Below are positions 53,034 to 61,249 of a DNA stretch of 63,431 nt, piece by piece. Below the pieces are notes generated by a model. The model was not told where the DNA came from. It saw nothing but the letters and a program-made list of their open reading frames with translations, and made no database searches. The stretch spans positions 1 through 63,431 of the forward strand of contig JAFUXG010000008.1 in NCBI GenBank assembly GCA_017470935.1. Direction: 5' to 3'. The first letter of the stretch is position 1. Every line of letters begins with the position of its first letter. Both the position numbers and the translations under genes were made by a program. The stretch is from Lachnospiraceae bacterium (GTDB taxonomy: Bacteria; Bacillota; Clostridia; Lachnospirales; Lachnospiraceae).

Positions 53034-53416
53034 TTAGGGTCTGTTTGTCAAGAGCAGAGGTTTGAAAAATTGAAATAATTTTTTCAGTGATTTTCCCTCT
53101 TTGCGTCCTCTAAAACCATACGTTTTATCTTGTCTTGCAAGGTTTCCTTGCTTGTTTTACTGAAATGAAGTCCTACCACATAGGTTGTACTGCCTATCTT
53201 GGTTGTGATTGTTGGTGTTTCATGCTCTTTATTTTCATTGATATTTGCTTTATTATCGTCTTTCATTGTCATTATTTCCTTTCCTGCCAATAGGCATAAA
53301 ATAGGCGTTACAAGTATTTTTCTACTCATAACGCCATATAAAATAAACTTAAAATATTTTGTAAAATATATTGAATTAAAGCACTAATAATGTTATACTC
53401 ATAAAAGGAAAGCACC
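53034..53416. repeat. 383-bp direct repeat, left copy
   Basis: Near-identical to 63049-63431 over at least 383 bp, from TTAGGGTCTGTTTGTCAAGA through the TnpW-like gene and the antisense-RNA promoter. The right copy is cut by the window end, so the repeat may be longer. A fragment of its left edge also occurs at 61769-61793. Confidence 0.92.
53084..53272 (-). CDS. TnpW-like transposon protein (left copy)
   Basis: A 62-residue protein with TTKIGSTTYVVGLHFSKTSKETLQDKIKRMVLEDAK, which matches TnpW-like small proteins of Tn4451/Tn1549-type elements. Function unknown. Start ATG 53272 follows AAAGGAAATA; a longer frame to 53329 is unlikely. Almost identical to the gene at 63102. Confidence 0.75.
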   Translation of the reverse strand: MTMKDDNKANINENKEHETPTITTKIGSTTYVVGLHFSKTSKETLQDKIKRMVLEDAKRENH

Positions 53417-53505
53417 CCACTCCAAAGTGGATGCTCCCGAGCGAGGTTATAATGCTCTCATAGAGAGCCGCCTCTCCCGTTGGCAGACAGGAGAGGCATT
53501 TTTAT
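53406..53505 (+). ncRNA. Candidate antisense RNA of a type I toxin
   Basis: A plus-strand promoter TTGAAT (53371-53376), 17-base spacer, TATACT (53394-53399) is followed ~100 bases later by terminator stem GCCTCTCC/GGAGAGGC plus ATTTTT (53471-53505). The RNA lies opposite the 3' end of the holin-like toxin mRNA, as in txpA/ratA-type systems. Confidence 0.7.
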
Positions 53506-53618
53506 TTGTGCTTTTTTCTCTCGTCGAGAAAGTTCAGCAACGCAATTAACAGCATACCAAGCGATATCAGCAAGCCGATCACTCCCAGTACAACCATAAT
53601 AGTTTCATAGACTGTCAT
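53502..53618 (-). CDS. Putative holin-like type I toxin
   Basis: A 38-residue peptide: short polar start, one membrane helix (VVLGVIGLLISLGMLLIALL) and a charged tail DERKKHK. This is the pattern of TxpA/BsrG-like hydrophobic toxins. A strong AAGGGAGGTGA site precedes its ATG, and the leader has a GTGCGA/TCGCAC hairpin, typical for such mRNAs. Its mRNA probably ends in stem AGCATCCACT/AGTGGGGTGCT at 53409-53435. The opposing RNA should block it. Confidence 0.75.
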   Translation of the reverse strand: MTVYETIMVVLGVIGLLISLGMLLIALLNFLDERKKHK

Positions 53619-53726
53619 ACACGTCACCTCCCTTCCTATGTATTCCAGCTTTCACTGGTCAATCGGCTCGGGAGGCTACCACCCCGTCATGGGATACTTT
53701 CCTTGTGCGATCTCTCGCACGCATAT

Positions 53727-53755
53727 AGACTAACATTATTTACTCTGTTTTTCAA
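53727..53755 (-). promoter_or_regulatory. Promoter of the holin-like toxin
   Basis: TTGAAA (53750-53755), 17-base spacer and TAGTCT (53727-53732) on the minus strand, about 100 bp upstream of the toxin ATG. Confidence 0.6.
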
Positions 53756-53803
53756 TACACAATTCGACTTATTTTTTACAAAATAATTATTTATTATTAT
53801 CCA

Positions 53804-54646
53804 TCAATCTATCCCCCGATTGACTTTTTTTACACTTTCTTTCTGTCTGTTCTTCTCCCTCTCCTCATTCTCTCTTAACCTCTCCAGTTCCTTTCTGTTG
53901 TGGAATAATACTTCTGCTGTGGCAAGTATAAATGCCCTGCCCGAAGCATGATGTTTGTATTCATCAATGGAATGTTCAATCTGTTCTATCTCGCTCTGCC
54001 ATTCGTTAGGTCTGAATCTCTTGTTTTCTCCAACAAGCTCCTCATATTTCTCTCTTAATTCAGGGTACTGTTCAAGCTCATAGGAATATTCCTTTTTGTA
54101 TTTTATTTTAGCTAATCCATTCAGCTTGTCATACTCGGAATGTACTTCCATAACGGGCTTAAAATCCTTGTATGCCTGCATGAGTTTATTAAGATGTTGA
54201 AGTCTGACAAACTGCTTGTTTATATCCACCTCTTTCCTGTCAAAATCTGCTCCGTCTCTTGCGTAATCGTCTTTAACCTGCTCAAAGGTTTTCCACTTTT
54301 TAGCTTCAGCTATCCGCTTTACATTATCGGGATTTTGAAGCTCATTTCTGTGTCCTATCTTTGCTATATATTTTGCATTGACTACGGGAACGGAAAGTAC
54401 ACCCTTCCGCTTAACAACATTGTCGATCACATCAATTATTTCATTAGCCTTTTCTTTCAATGTTGCTTTCCATTTATCCGTTTCAGACTTAACCACATCA
54501 AGAGCATTTTCAAGAGTGGTAAGTGCGTTGGTTATTATAGCGTTCTGCCATTTAACCCATCTGTTATACTCACCCTTTTCAGTTCTGATCCCCTGATGTT
54601 CAAGTGACATTGCCCTTACTCCCATGTGATGTGTCGGAAGGCACAT
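53804..54646 (-). pseudogene. MobA/MobL relaxase, C-terminal fragment
   Basis: The 280-codon frame begins PTHHMGVRAMSLEHQGIRTEKGEYNRWVKWQN, the end of a MobA/MobL relaxase domain, then continues as the usual charged coiled-coil tail. The catalytic N-terminal part (MAIYH start and HxH motif) is absent, and only ~130 bp of non-coding DNA separate it from the DUF3847-type gene that normally precedes a whole relaxase. A deletion removed about the first third. Not closely related to the relaxase at 41.9 kb. Confidence 0.8.
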
Positions 54647-54704
54647 AAATTTGGAAAAATGAATGTAAATATAACAGCTTTTTCAGACATAAAATCCTGC
54701 TAAC

Positions 54705-54775
54705 TTAATCACCGAGATTTTCTCGGTGCGCACAGATACACCACCAGAGGTGGTGCGTGCGCCCTTCGGGGACAG
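54705..54775. other. Hairpin-rich remnant of an oriT-like region
   Basis: Stem CACCGAGA/TCTCGGTG and, next to it, CACCACC/GGTGGTG nested in GCGCAC/GTGCGC, lie between the truncated relaxase and its accessory gene, where a transfer origin is expected. Confidence 0.5.
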
Positions 54776-54780
54776 TATTA

Positions 54781-55074
54781 TTACACTTTTTTACTTTCGG
54801 AACACTCGTTTTTTATTTTGACAATTTCCGCTTTGCACTGTTCTGAATTAAGTGCTGACTTCAATATCCGTTCAAGCTCATGTTGTTCAAAATAAATGCA
54901 CTCAGGAAAATACTTCTTAACAATGCCACCCATGATGATCTTGTTATGGTTGTCCTGCTTTCTTTTCTGCTCACTTGCTTTTTTCCTTTCCTTACGCAGA
55001 CGATTATTTGCTTTTTCTAGAAGCTCCTCTGCCTTAATCAAGCCTGCTGGCTTTCCCTCTGAAATATCAATCAT
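54781..55074 (-). CDS. DUF3847-like mobilization-region protein
   Basis: A 97-residue basic coiled-coil protein: AEELLEKANNRLRKERKKASEQKRKQDNHNKIIMGGIVKKYFPE. The IIMGGIV motif matches the LIVMGGVV of the gene at 40967. It belonged to the degraded mobilizable element. The region 55075-55330 upstream is AT-rich and non-coding. Confidence 0.7.
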   Translation of the reverse strand: MIDISEGKPAGLIKAEELLEKANNRLRKERKKASEQKRKQDNHNKIIMGGIVKKYFPECIYFEQHELERILKSALNSEQCKAEIVKIKNECSESKKV

Positions 55075-55328
55075 TGTAATGACCTCCTTATGATTTTAAT
55101 AATAAAAAACGGATAGCTCTGATATTTCTATCATTACTATCCATCTTGAATTCAATTCTTATATAAATGTGTAAGTACGCTCAACATTCTATTTATCAAC
55201 TTGTATGGTAGAATTAAAATAATACATCTCTAATAATATTAACAATAAATTTGAGAGTGGAAGAATAGGAAAACACGATATATCGTATGCCTACTGAAGT
55301 TGGTGAATTAAAAAATTTTTTTCATTGA

Positions 55329-55363
55329 AATAAGCACCATACCCTCAAAGTATGATGCTTATT
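55329..55363 (-). terminator. Terminator after the 55.4-kb gene
   Basis: Stem AATAAGCA-CCATAC / GTATGA-TGCTTATT, with T-rich flank on the minus-strand side. Confidence 0.75.
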
Positions 55364-55381
55364 CTTTAACTTCTTCTTATA

Positions 55382-55624
55382 TCAATTTAATGCCCCCATA
55401 TTCGGAGCTGAAAAGGTAGTACGAACACAATCGAAGTTTATATCAGAATTTTTGTATTCATGCACAACTTTTTCTTTATTCTCATATGTTGTTATCTCTA
55501 ACAGTTTACAACTCTGTATCAAACCACCTTTTTCTTTAACATCTGTAATAATTGCATACATATTAGGGTATGTTGCACTAATCAAAGACCATTTATATAC
55601 CTTTCCCATTTCTAACTGCCCCAT
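55382..55624 (-). CDS. Hypothetical small protein
   Basis: An 80-residue soluble protein (MGQLEMGKVYKWSLISATYPNMYAIITDVKEKGGLIQSCKLLEIT...). It is predicted beta-rich with no motif I know. It has its own terminator and a plausible start but no recognisable partners; it may be leftover cargo. Confidence 0.5.
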   Translation of the reverse strand: MGQLEMGKVYKWSLISATYPNMYAIITDVKEKGGLIQSCKLLEITTYENKEKVVHEYKNSDINFDCVRTTFSAPNMGALN

Positions 55625-55715
55625 AATACAACCTCCAATCCAAATATTTAACTATCAAAATATGTATTTATGTTAAGCACCTTTGAAGATGATAAGGGTA
55701 TTTGTACTGCATACA

Positions 55716-56726
55716 CTATTTTAATTTTAATAATTTATTTATAATATTTTTATGACAGAAATATGGTTCATGCCAATATATTTCTATTTTATTCCATGTA
55801 TCTGCCTTTACATAATCTGGAAATGGTTCTTCATCATTATCTTTATCACTAATATATGCACCTGTACTTGTTTTTTTATTCATATCATCATATAACCCAT
55901 AATCAAATAGATAATATCTATATTTTCCTGTGTCTGGACTTTGAATATATATCTTAGACCATGAATGATTATTAGCCCCACAATCTTCTGAACATATACC
56001 TAAATTCATAAACATACTTATTTCTGTTTTTGCAAAACCTTGACACATACCATTATAATTACCTTCTAAAAATGAGCCACCACTAAATTCTTTTGAATAG
56101 TACATACCTACATGATTTTTAGATTTATATGTGCATGAGAATACCCCATGTTCATCTATGAATTTTACCTTTTCATAATCTGTAAGTTGTGCAAATGTTT
56201 TTTGTCCTGTACCTATTGCATATTTTATAGGCTTTGATGTTTCATTATTTGTTGCTTGATTGATAATTGATAATACAGCATTTGCACTTTCATTAGTTGC
56301 ACCTGTGTCTTGTTCAGTATTTGATGTCTGTACCCAATCTACTGCCTCTTGTTCCATCTTATCTACTACCTTATTCCAATAGATGTAACATTTACCACAG
56401 TCTTTTGTAACTTTATAGGTTGTATAACCTTTTGATGTCTTTGGTTTCTTTGTTGCATCTATCAACAATATTACACCATTCCCATTATACTGTTGTATCT
56501 GACTTTCCATCTCTTTGATAATCTTTCTTGATTTATTAAGATTACCCTTAACCTTGATATTTGTTGCTTTCTTCTTCATTGCATTGTTATGCAACTTCTT
56601 TACTGCATTTGGTATATCACTATTCTTCTTAATTGTTACTGTCTTTGTCTTTGCCTCTGTTGGCATTGTTGGTATTAGTACCCCTAACATAAGCACCAAC
56701 AACATTATCTTTATTATCTTCCTCAT
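55716..56726 (-). CDS. Secreted transglutaminase-like protein
   Basis: A 336-residue exported protein. The signal peptide MRKIIKIMLLVLMLGVLIP ends near PTEAK. A transglutaminase-like Cys-His-Asp triad is visible: Cys in NGMCQGFAKTE, His in GANNHSWSKIYI, Asp in YYLFDYGLYDD. The N-terminal half is Lys/Thr-rich and unassigned. The enzyme may crosslink or cleave proteins at the cell surface. Codon use is noticeably more AT-rich than the metabolic genes, suggesting acquired DNA. Confidence 0.75.
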   Translation of the reverse strand: MRKIIKIMLLVLMLGVLIPTMPTEAKTKTVTIKKNSDIPNAVKKLHNNAMKKKATNIKVKGNLNKSRKIIKEMESQIQQYNGNGVILLIDATKKPKTSKGYTTYKVTKDCGKCYIYWNKVVDKMEQEAVDWVQTSNTEQDTGATNESANAVLSIINQATNNETSKPIKYAIGTGQKTFAQLTDYEKVKFIDEHGVFSCTYKSKNHVGMYYSKEFSGGSFLEGNYNGMCQGFAKTEISMFMNLGICSEDCGANNHSWSKIYIQSPDTGKYRYYLFDYGLYDDMNKKTSTGAYISDKDNDEEPFPDYVKADTWNKIEIYWHEPYFCHKNIINKLLKLK

Positions 56727-56915
56727 TCACATTCCCTCTTTCTTCTCTTATTATCAGTAGTTTTCATCATTATAGCAAAACAGATTTTTGATGACAATAA
56801 AAAATTGACGCCATTCCTATTTTTCAATTTAGATATCATGAATAGTATCAAGGTGCTACCATAAGCCCATTTATAAATCACAATCAGTAGCAAATCTGCT
56901 ACCACCTTAAAAATA

Positions 56916-57191
56916 CTATTTATTATCACGTTTGCTTTTCTTATATTTTCTTGTTAAATAATCGTTATTTATCTCTTGAAACTCTTTTACAGACAATTCA
57001 TCTATCGCGTCTACCGCTTCACTCATTACATGAACGATATTTCCTTTTCTGTATCCTGCGCTCAGCATAGCTTCCACAATTATACCCATTACCATTCTTT
57101 CGCAACCGACACCATATACATCTTTAAGGCTACAACCCGACCATATCTTCCTATCTCTTTCTATTTCAGCTTCAGTTATTTTATCAAGCAT
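56916..57191 (-). CDS. Conserved small protein divergent from XRE gene (second copy)
   Basis: A 91-residue paralogue of the 50109-50384 product: MLDKITEAEIERDRKIWSGCSLKDVYGVGCERMVMGIIVEAMLSAG. GGAGG precedes ATG 57191. Unrecognised family. The same divergent arrangement with a small XRE gene is kept outside the 16-kb element, which shows the pair moves or duplicates as a unit. Confidence 0.7.
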   Translation of the reverse strand: MLDKITEAEIERDRKIWSGCSLKDVYGVGCERMVMGIIVEAMLSAGYRKGNIVHVMSEAVDAIDELSVKEFQEINNDYLTRKYKKSKRDNK

Positions 57192-57328
57192 AACTGATTC
57201 CTCCAACATTTAGTCATATATCAAATTATAAAATCATAATCTTATAACGTCAACAAAATTATTTCCGTATCTTTGGAAATATACACTTTGACGGGCTTAC
57301 ATTAAAATGTTCATGTGAGGTGAAACAC

Positions 57329-57532
57329 ATGATAACGTATGATCCATTATGGAAAACTCTTAAAGAAAAAGGAATTACATCGTATAAACTTATTAACGAC
57401 TATCATGTAAGTCATGGTATGTATGATAATTTGAAACACAACAGAAGTATTACAATGACTACATTAAATCAATTATGCGAAATGTTTGATTGTGATATAA
57501 CTGATATAATCGAATACAGAAAAGATTCATAG
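57329..57532 (+). CDS. Small XRE-family regulator (second copy)
   Basis: A 67-residue Cro/CI-type protein, MITYDPLWKTLKEKGITSYKLINDYHVSHGMYDNLKHNRSITMTTLNQLCEMFDCDITDIIEY, clearly paralogous to the 50523 gene. ATG 57329 follows GAGGTG. It probably controls the divergent promoter region 57192-57328. Confidence 0.85.
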   Translation: MITYDPLWKTLKEKGITSYKLINDYHVSHGMYDNLKHNRSITMTTLNQLCEMFDCDITDIIEYRKDS

Positions 57533-57570
57533 GCTTTATTTCATTCATAAGAAATGAAGCCTATTTCATT
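57528..57570 (+). terminator. Terminator after second XRE gene
   Basis: Stem ATAGGCTT/AAGCCTAT with inner ATTTCAT/ATGAAA pairing and a T-rich tail, parallel to the one at 50.7 kb. Confidence 0.85.
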
Positions 57571-57572
57571 TA

Positions 57573-57704
57573 TTATCTATAATTCCAACTTTCAAATGAC
57601 AACTTATCCGACCTCTCTAATGTCTTAACTCCCTCATTAAGCTCAAATTTACCATTAAGGGTAGAAATACTTGCCCTATACCTTAATAACGCCTTAATTG
57701 CCAC
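57573..57704 (-). other. Possible C-terminal gene fragment
   Basis: A 43-codon open frame (AIKALLRYRASISTLNGKFELNEGVKTLERSDKLS) resembles a protein end rather than random sequence, but it has no start and I do not recognise it. Probably a remnant. The rest of 57705-57818 shows nothing. Confidence 0.25.
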
Positions 57705-57818
57705 TCAAACAAGCTTGAACGATATTTTATCCTTAACCGTCAATGCAATAAAAAAGCCTTACTGTTCCTCAAGGTATCAACCCTTGTCTGAAATAGTAAA
57801 GCTCTTTATAATTATATT

Positions 57819-58508
57819 TTATTTGTTTATCTGTTCGGCAAGCTTTTTGCGCTGTCTTCTCTCGTGTTCAAGCCGCTCCTGGATTTCATTCATTCGTCTG
57901 AATATATCAGCAATAGCCTCTGTCTCATCCTGCGGTCTCTCCGGTTCTTTCTGCTCATTTCGTGCTGCGATGTCTTTAGCAAAAAGCTTCCCAAATATAA
58001 ATCTTACAATCGGCTGGATGAAAAACACTTGTGAGAAAAATGCAAACGGAAAGTTATGACAGATCAGTTCAAACCAGTTTGCTATCAATGTTAAAATGTT
58101 AAACCCATTGTAATACGGATAATACAGAAATGCTGCTATAAAGCTCATGGCCGGACACATAATAAGTACTGTGCATGAAATGATCGCTGTTTCAAATATC
58201 ATTGGGTGATTATTCCTTGGATCAAACATTCTGCAGGCCATCTTAAATGACAAGGGACTTCCCACAAGACACTCTAATGCATATGCAAAAATGAATTCAA
58301 CAATTACCACTGCCCAGATTGGAAGCATTCTGCCAAACATATAGACACCCCCTTGGGCATTAATGGCATCAATTACACTGTTTGCTGCATTTAACTCCAT
58401 GAGAAGCTTGCCATTTACTACGTACAGGCTGTAAAAAACATACCCGTGTACGGTGATAATGACGGTCAATAGTGCAAAGATCATTCTTTGAAATTGGTTT
58501 CTTGGCAT
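57819..58508 (-). CDS. DUF2798-like membrane protein
   Basis: A 229-residue protein starting MPRNQFQRMIFALLTVIITVHGYVFYSLYVV, with about four membrane helices, the DUF2798-type pair of PRNxxQ modules (second near MACRMFDPRNNHPMIFE) and a charged coiled-coil tail. Function unknown. ATG 58508 has AAGGAG ten bases upstream. It has its own promoter and a structured leader. Confidence 0.7.
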   Translation of the reverse strand: MPRNQFQRMIFALLTVIITVHGYVFYSLYVVNGKLLMELNAANSVIDAINAQGGVYMFGRMLPIWAVVIVEFIFAYALECLVGSPLSFKMACRMFDPRNNHPMIFETAIISCTVLIMCPAMSFIAAFLYYPYYNGFNILTLIANWFELICHNFPFAFFSQVFFIQPIVRFIFGKLFAKDIAARNEQKEPERPQDETEAIADIFRRMNEIQERLEHERRQRKKLAEQINK

Positions 58509-58539
58509 AATATAAAATCTCCTTTTCTCAAAACAAAAA

Positions 58540-58694
58540 GACACATGTAATCCGGCTTATGACCCGATATATACTTCATCATCAATGATTACATACGTAC
58601 CGTGATCAGATTTACGTGCCGAGCACTACATGTGTCGTTTATGTTTTTATTTAATTTACTCGAAAAGATTATCACAAATTTAAAAAATTTTCAA
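58540..58694 (-). promoter_or_regulatory. Promoter and structured leader of the DUF2798-like gene
   Basis: TTGAAA (58689-58694), 17-base spacer, TAATCT (58666-58671). The ~150-base leader contains a perfect 10-bp closing stem, GACACATGTA (58540-58549) with TACATGTGTC (58627-58636), around ~77 bases that hold further dyads (for example ACGTA/TACGT). The 3' arm is followed by TTTTTGTTTT and then the ribosome site. This has the shape of a cis-regulatory RNA; I cannot match it to a known riboswitch. Confidence 0.55.
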
Positions 58695-58756
58695 ATAATT
58701 TTTTATCAATATCCTCACTTATCATCTATCTCACTTCATTTTTTCCTTGATATAGT

Positions 58757-59587
58757 CTATGACCTGTTCTTCTCCTGTTCTTCTCCCTTTCTTCCCTCCG
58801 GAGTAAAAGTAAAGACCGGATATGCATGAAAGATATCAGGCTCAATATGTATCCTGTAATCATCCACACCACAACGTCTAAACGCTGCCTCAAAATCGGG
58901 CGCATCACCTGACATCATTTCGTCTCCTCCAAAGCCAAGCAATATAGGTGGAAATTTGGAATAATCGTCATTTGCAGCACAGCCTGCTATATGCTTAGGG
59001 ATAGTTCCGTCAGGATCATAGAACTCCTTAAACTGTTTTTGAAGCTCACCGCCCATAACAACATCCTTTTCCTTGAGTGCGCTCATTCTCTCAAAACTTT
59101 CGGGCGAGGTGTACAGATTGAATACCGAAAAAGCCACGATAACACTCGGCATCGGAAGCTCATTATTTTCGTGTATGATATGTCTGCCAAGCCCCATCAC
59201 CAGAACCGCTCCCGCCGAGTAGCCCAGCCATACGATTTTTTCGGGAGCATAGATTTCAATCATTTTTCTATGCAGTTCATATCCGAATTTGACCCCGTCA
59301 TACATATCTTTTTCGGGATAAAGCGGATATAAGGGAATCCAGAGATCACAGCCGGTCTGGTCTATATAGTGACGTATGCTTTTTTTATTCGGCAGCTGAT
59401 ACCTTATGTATCCTCCTCCTGCATAATAAACGATTGCTTTACTGTGGTCACTGCCTGTCTTTGAATAGACTATACAGCGGCAACCGGCTATCATATGATC
59501 CTGTTTTTCGTAACCGGTTATCTCAGGAAATGTGTGACTACGCATTTGAATTTTTTCTGCCTGTCCGATAAAATCCTCTTTTGTCAT
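58757..59587 (-). CDS. Alpha/beta hydrolase (HSL-like esterase)
   Basis: A 276-residue esterase-like protein. Nucleophile Ser in WLGYSAGA (GxSxG), Asp in GFGGDEMMSGDAPD and His in DIFHAYPVF complete the triad. The oxyanion segment is YYAGGGYIRY rather than the usual HGGG, an odd but workable change. Cytoplasmic. Substrate unknown. The next genes upstream, on the same strand, are a flavodoxin-type reductase and a nitroreductase. Confidence 0.82.
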   Translation of the reverse strand: MTKEDFIGQAEKIQMRSHTFPEITGYEKQDHMIAGCRCIVYSKTGSDHSKAIVYYAGGGYIRYQLPNKKSIRHYIDQTGCDLWIPLYPLYPEKDMYDGVKFGYELHRKMIEIYAPEKIVWLGYSAGAVLVMGLGRHIIHENNELPMPSVIVAFSVFNLYTSPESFERMSALKEKDVVMGGELQKQFKEFYDPDGTIPKHIAGCAANDDYSKFPPILLGFGGDEMMSGDAPDFEAAFRRCGVDDYRIHIEPDIFHAYPVFTFTPEGRKGEEQEKNRS

Positions 59588-59605
59588 AGCCGACTTTTTA
59601 ATTGT

Positions 59606-60154
59606 CTATTTTATCGATTTTCCAAGTTCATATGCCTGCTTAAGTTCATCTTTTCCCTGGATATCTCCGGGCTGGGTTACATGTCCGCACAGAATCTTTC
59701 CAATGCTCTTCCATCCCATATGCTTTTCAAGATGGTCATACCAGTGTTCACTTTCTTCAAATCCTGCCCCCTCTGCTGCCATTATAAGAACAGATTCCTT
59801 TTTCGGATTCCTATAGTTCGGATCACCCTCCGCAACTGCAAACAGACGGTCAAATGCATTTTTCAAAAATCCCGAAATGAACCAGTAATAAAGCGGTGAT
59901 GCCAGAACAACCACATCCGCTTCCCGATACACCGGATATATCTGCTCCATATCATCTCTCTGGACACAGGGATGCTCCAAGTCTTTTCCGCCATGCCAGC
60001 AGCCAAGACAACCATTGATCTTCATGCGTGACAACTGAAATTCTGTCACCTTATTTCCAGATTCCTCTGCGCCCCTTTTAAACTCTGCGGTCAGTGCCGA
60101 AGTATTTCCCTTTGGACGGGGGCTTCCGTTCAAAATCACTATATTCTTTGACAT
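59606..60154 (-). CDS. NADPH-dependent FMN reductase / flavodoxin-fold protein
   Basis: A 182-residue flavoprotein: phosphate loop LNGSPRPKGNTSAL, cysteine pair in GCLGCWHGG, and ASPLYYWFISGFLKNAFDR as the FMN-binding segment. It is typical of iron-sulfur-flavoprotein-like or quinone reductases. ATG 60154 is used. It lies in a redox cluster behind an HxlR regulator. Confidence 0.85.
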   Translation of the reverse strand: MSKNIVILNGSPRPKGNTSALTAEFKRGAEESGNKVTEFQLSRMKINGCLGCWHGGKDLEHPCVQRDDMEQIYPVYREADVVVLASPLYYWFISGFLKNAFDRLFAVAEGDPNYRNPKKESVLIMAAEGAGFEESEHWYDHLEKHMGWKSIGKILCGHVTQPGDIQGKDELKQAYELGKSIK

Positions 60155-60197
60155 AAGTTGACCTCCCATGTTATTTCTTTGTTACTTCCTTTCACAA

Positions 60198-60716
60198 TTA
60201 TAAGTCTTCCACAAAATCCTCAATTGGTCTATATACATCATGCCATGGAGCATAGGGCACACAGTCCTCCGTGGCATAACCCACAGGCAGAAGACACACC
60301 GGCTTGATATTCTCAGGCAGGTCAAATGCCTTAGCAACAGCCCTGACATCAAACAGCCTTACCCATACAGATCCTACGCCCTGCTCCCATGCTTCCAACA
60401 TCATGTGGGTACATACAATACTGCAGTCCATCTCGCCGCTGCTGTACCCACGCTCCGTCTGGCTTTTCCATGTCCTGCTTTCATCACTGCAGATCAGGAA
60501 AACCATCGGTGCCCCATAGATACAACGACACAATCGGTTAATCTTAGCCATAGCCTCTTCACTTTTTAATATATATATCATCTGCGGCTGAAAATTAACT
60601 GCCGTTGGTGCAAGCTGTGCAGCCTTCAGTATTTTATCTATCTTCTCCTGCTCTACAGGTCTGTCTGTAAATGAACGTACAGAGAACCTGTCGGCAGCAA
60701 GCTCCATAAAATCCAT
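60198..60716 (-). CDS. Nitroreductase family protein
   Basis: A 172-residue FMN-dependent oxidoreductase. DRFSVRSFTDRPV with the first FMN-contact Arg/Ser, LAPTAVNFQPQ and CLLPVGYAT are family motifs. It reduces nitro compounds, quinones or flavins with NAD(P)H. It is in line with the flavodoxin-fold gene downstream and the NTF2-like gene upstream. Confidence 0.85.
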   Translation of the reverse strand: MDFMELAADRFSVRSFTDRPVEQEKIDKILKAAQLAPTAVNFQPQMIYILKSEEAMAKINRLCRCIYGAPMVFLICSDESRTWKSQTERGYSSGEMDCSIVCTHMMLEAWEQGVGSVWVRLFDVRAVAKAFDLPENIKPVCLLPVGYATEDCVPYAPWHDVYRPIEDFVEDL

Positions 60717-60737
60717 CTTATTTCCTCCGGATCACTC

Positions 60738-61106
60738 TTATTGATATTGATGGAATACCTTTGCAAGAATCTTCCACTGTCCATCTTCTTTAATAAGACT
60801 ATGGAAATCGGTGAATGCTAATCCATGCCAATCCTCCAAAGTAACCCTGACTACCGCTGCTGTTCCCTCAATGCTAAGTACATCGACTCTTGCCTTTGTA
60901 TCAGGTGCCGGACCAAATGAATCAACAGCGCCATACAATGCTTCGATGGATCCGTTATAGTATTCTCCATTCAGATAACCATACATTAACGCATTGTCTG
61001 TGAAAGCAGGCTTCATGATATCACTCTTACCTTCCTTACAGCCTTCCGTGTACTTTGCAACTGCTTCCAATACCTCTTCATAATCAGATACTTTAATCTT
61101 TTCCAT
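60738..61106 (-). CDS. NTF2-like (SnoaL/lumazine-binding-like) protein
   Basis: A 122-residue NTF2-fold protein: VLEAVAKYTEGCKEGKSDIMKPAFTDNALMYGYLNGEYYNGSIEALYGAV, ending FTDFHSLIKEDGQWKILAKVFHQY. Such domains bind small ligands or act as isomerase-like enzymes. ATG 61106 has AAGGAG upstream. First gene of the redox cluster, divergent from the HxlR gene. Confidence 0.82.
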   Translation of the reverse strand: MEKIKVSDYEEVLEAVAKYTEGCKEGKSDIMKPAFTDNALMYGYLNGEYYNGSIEALYGAVDSFGPAPDTKARVDVLSIEGTAAVVRVTLEDWHGLAFTDFHSLIKEDGQWKILAKVFHQYQ

Positions 61107-61249
61107 AATAATATCTCCTTCACTGCTATATTTTATCAATGATTGACATTTCTGTCTCTTATGGATATAATTATAGCTATAATAACCATATTTACAAGTA
61201 CGCACTTTTTTGTAATATACTATCAAAAAGTATAGTTAGGAGATTTTCA

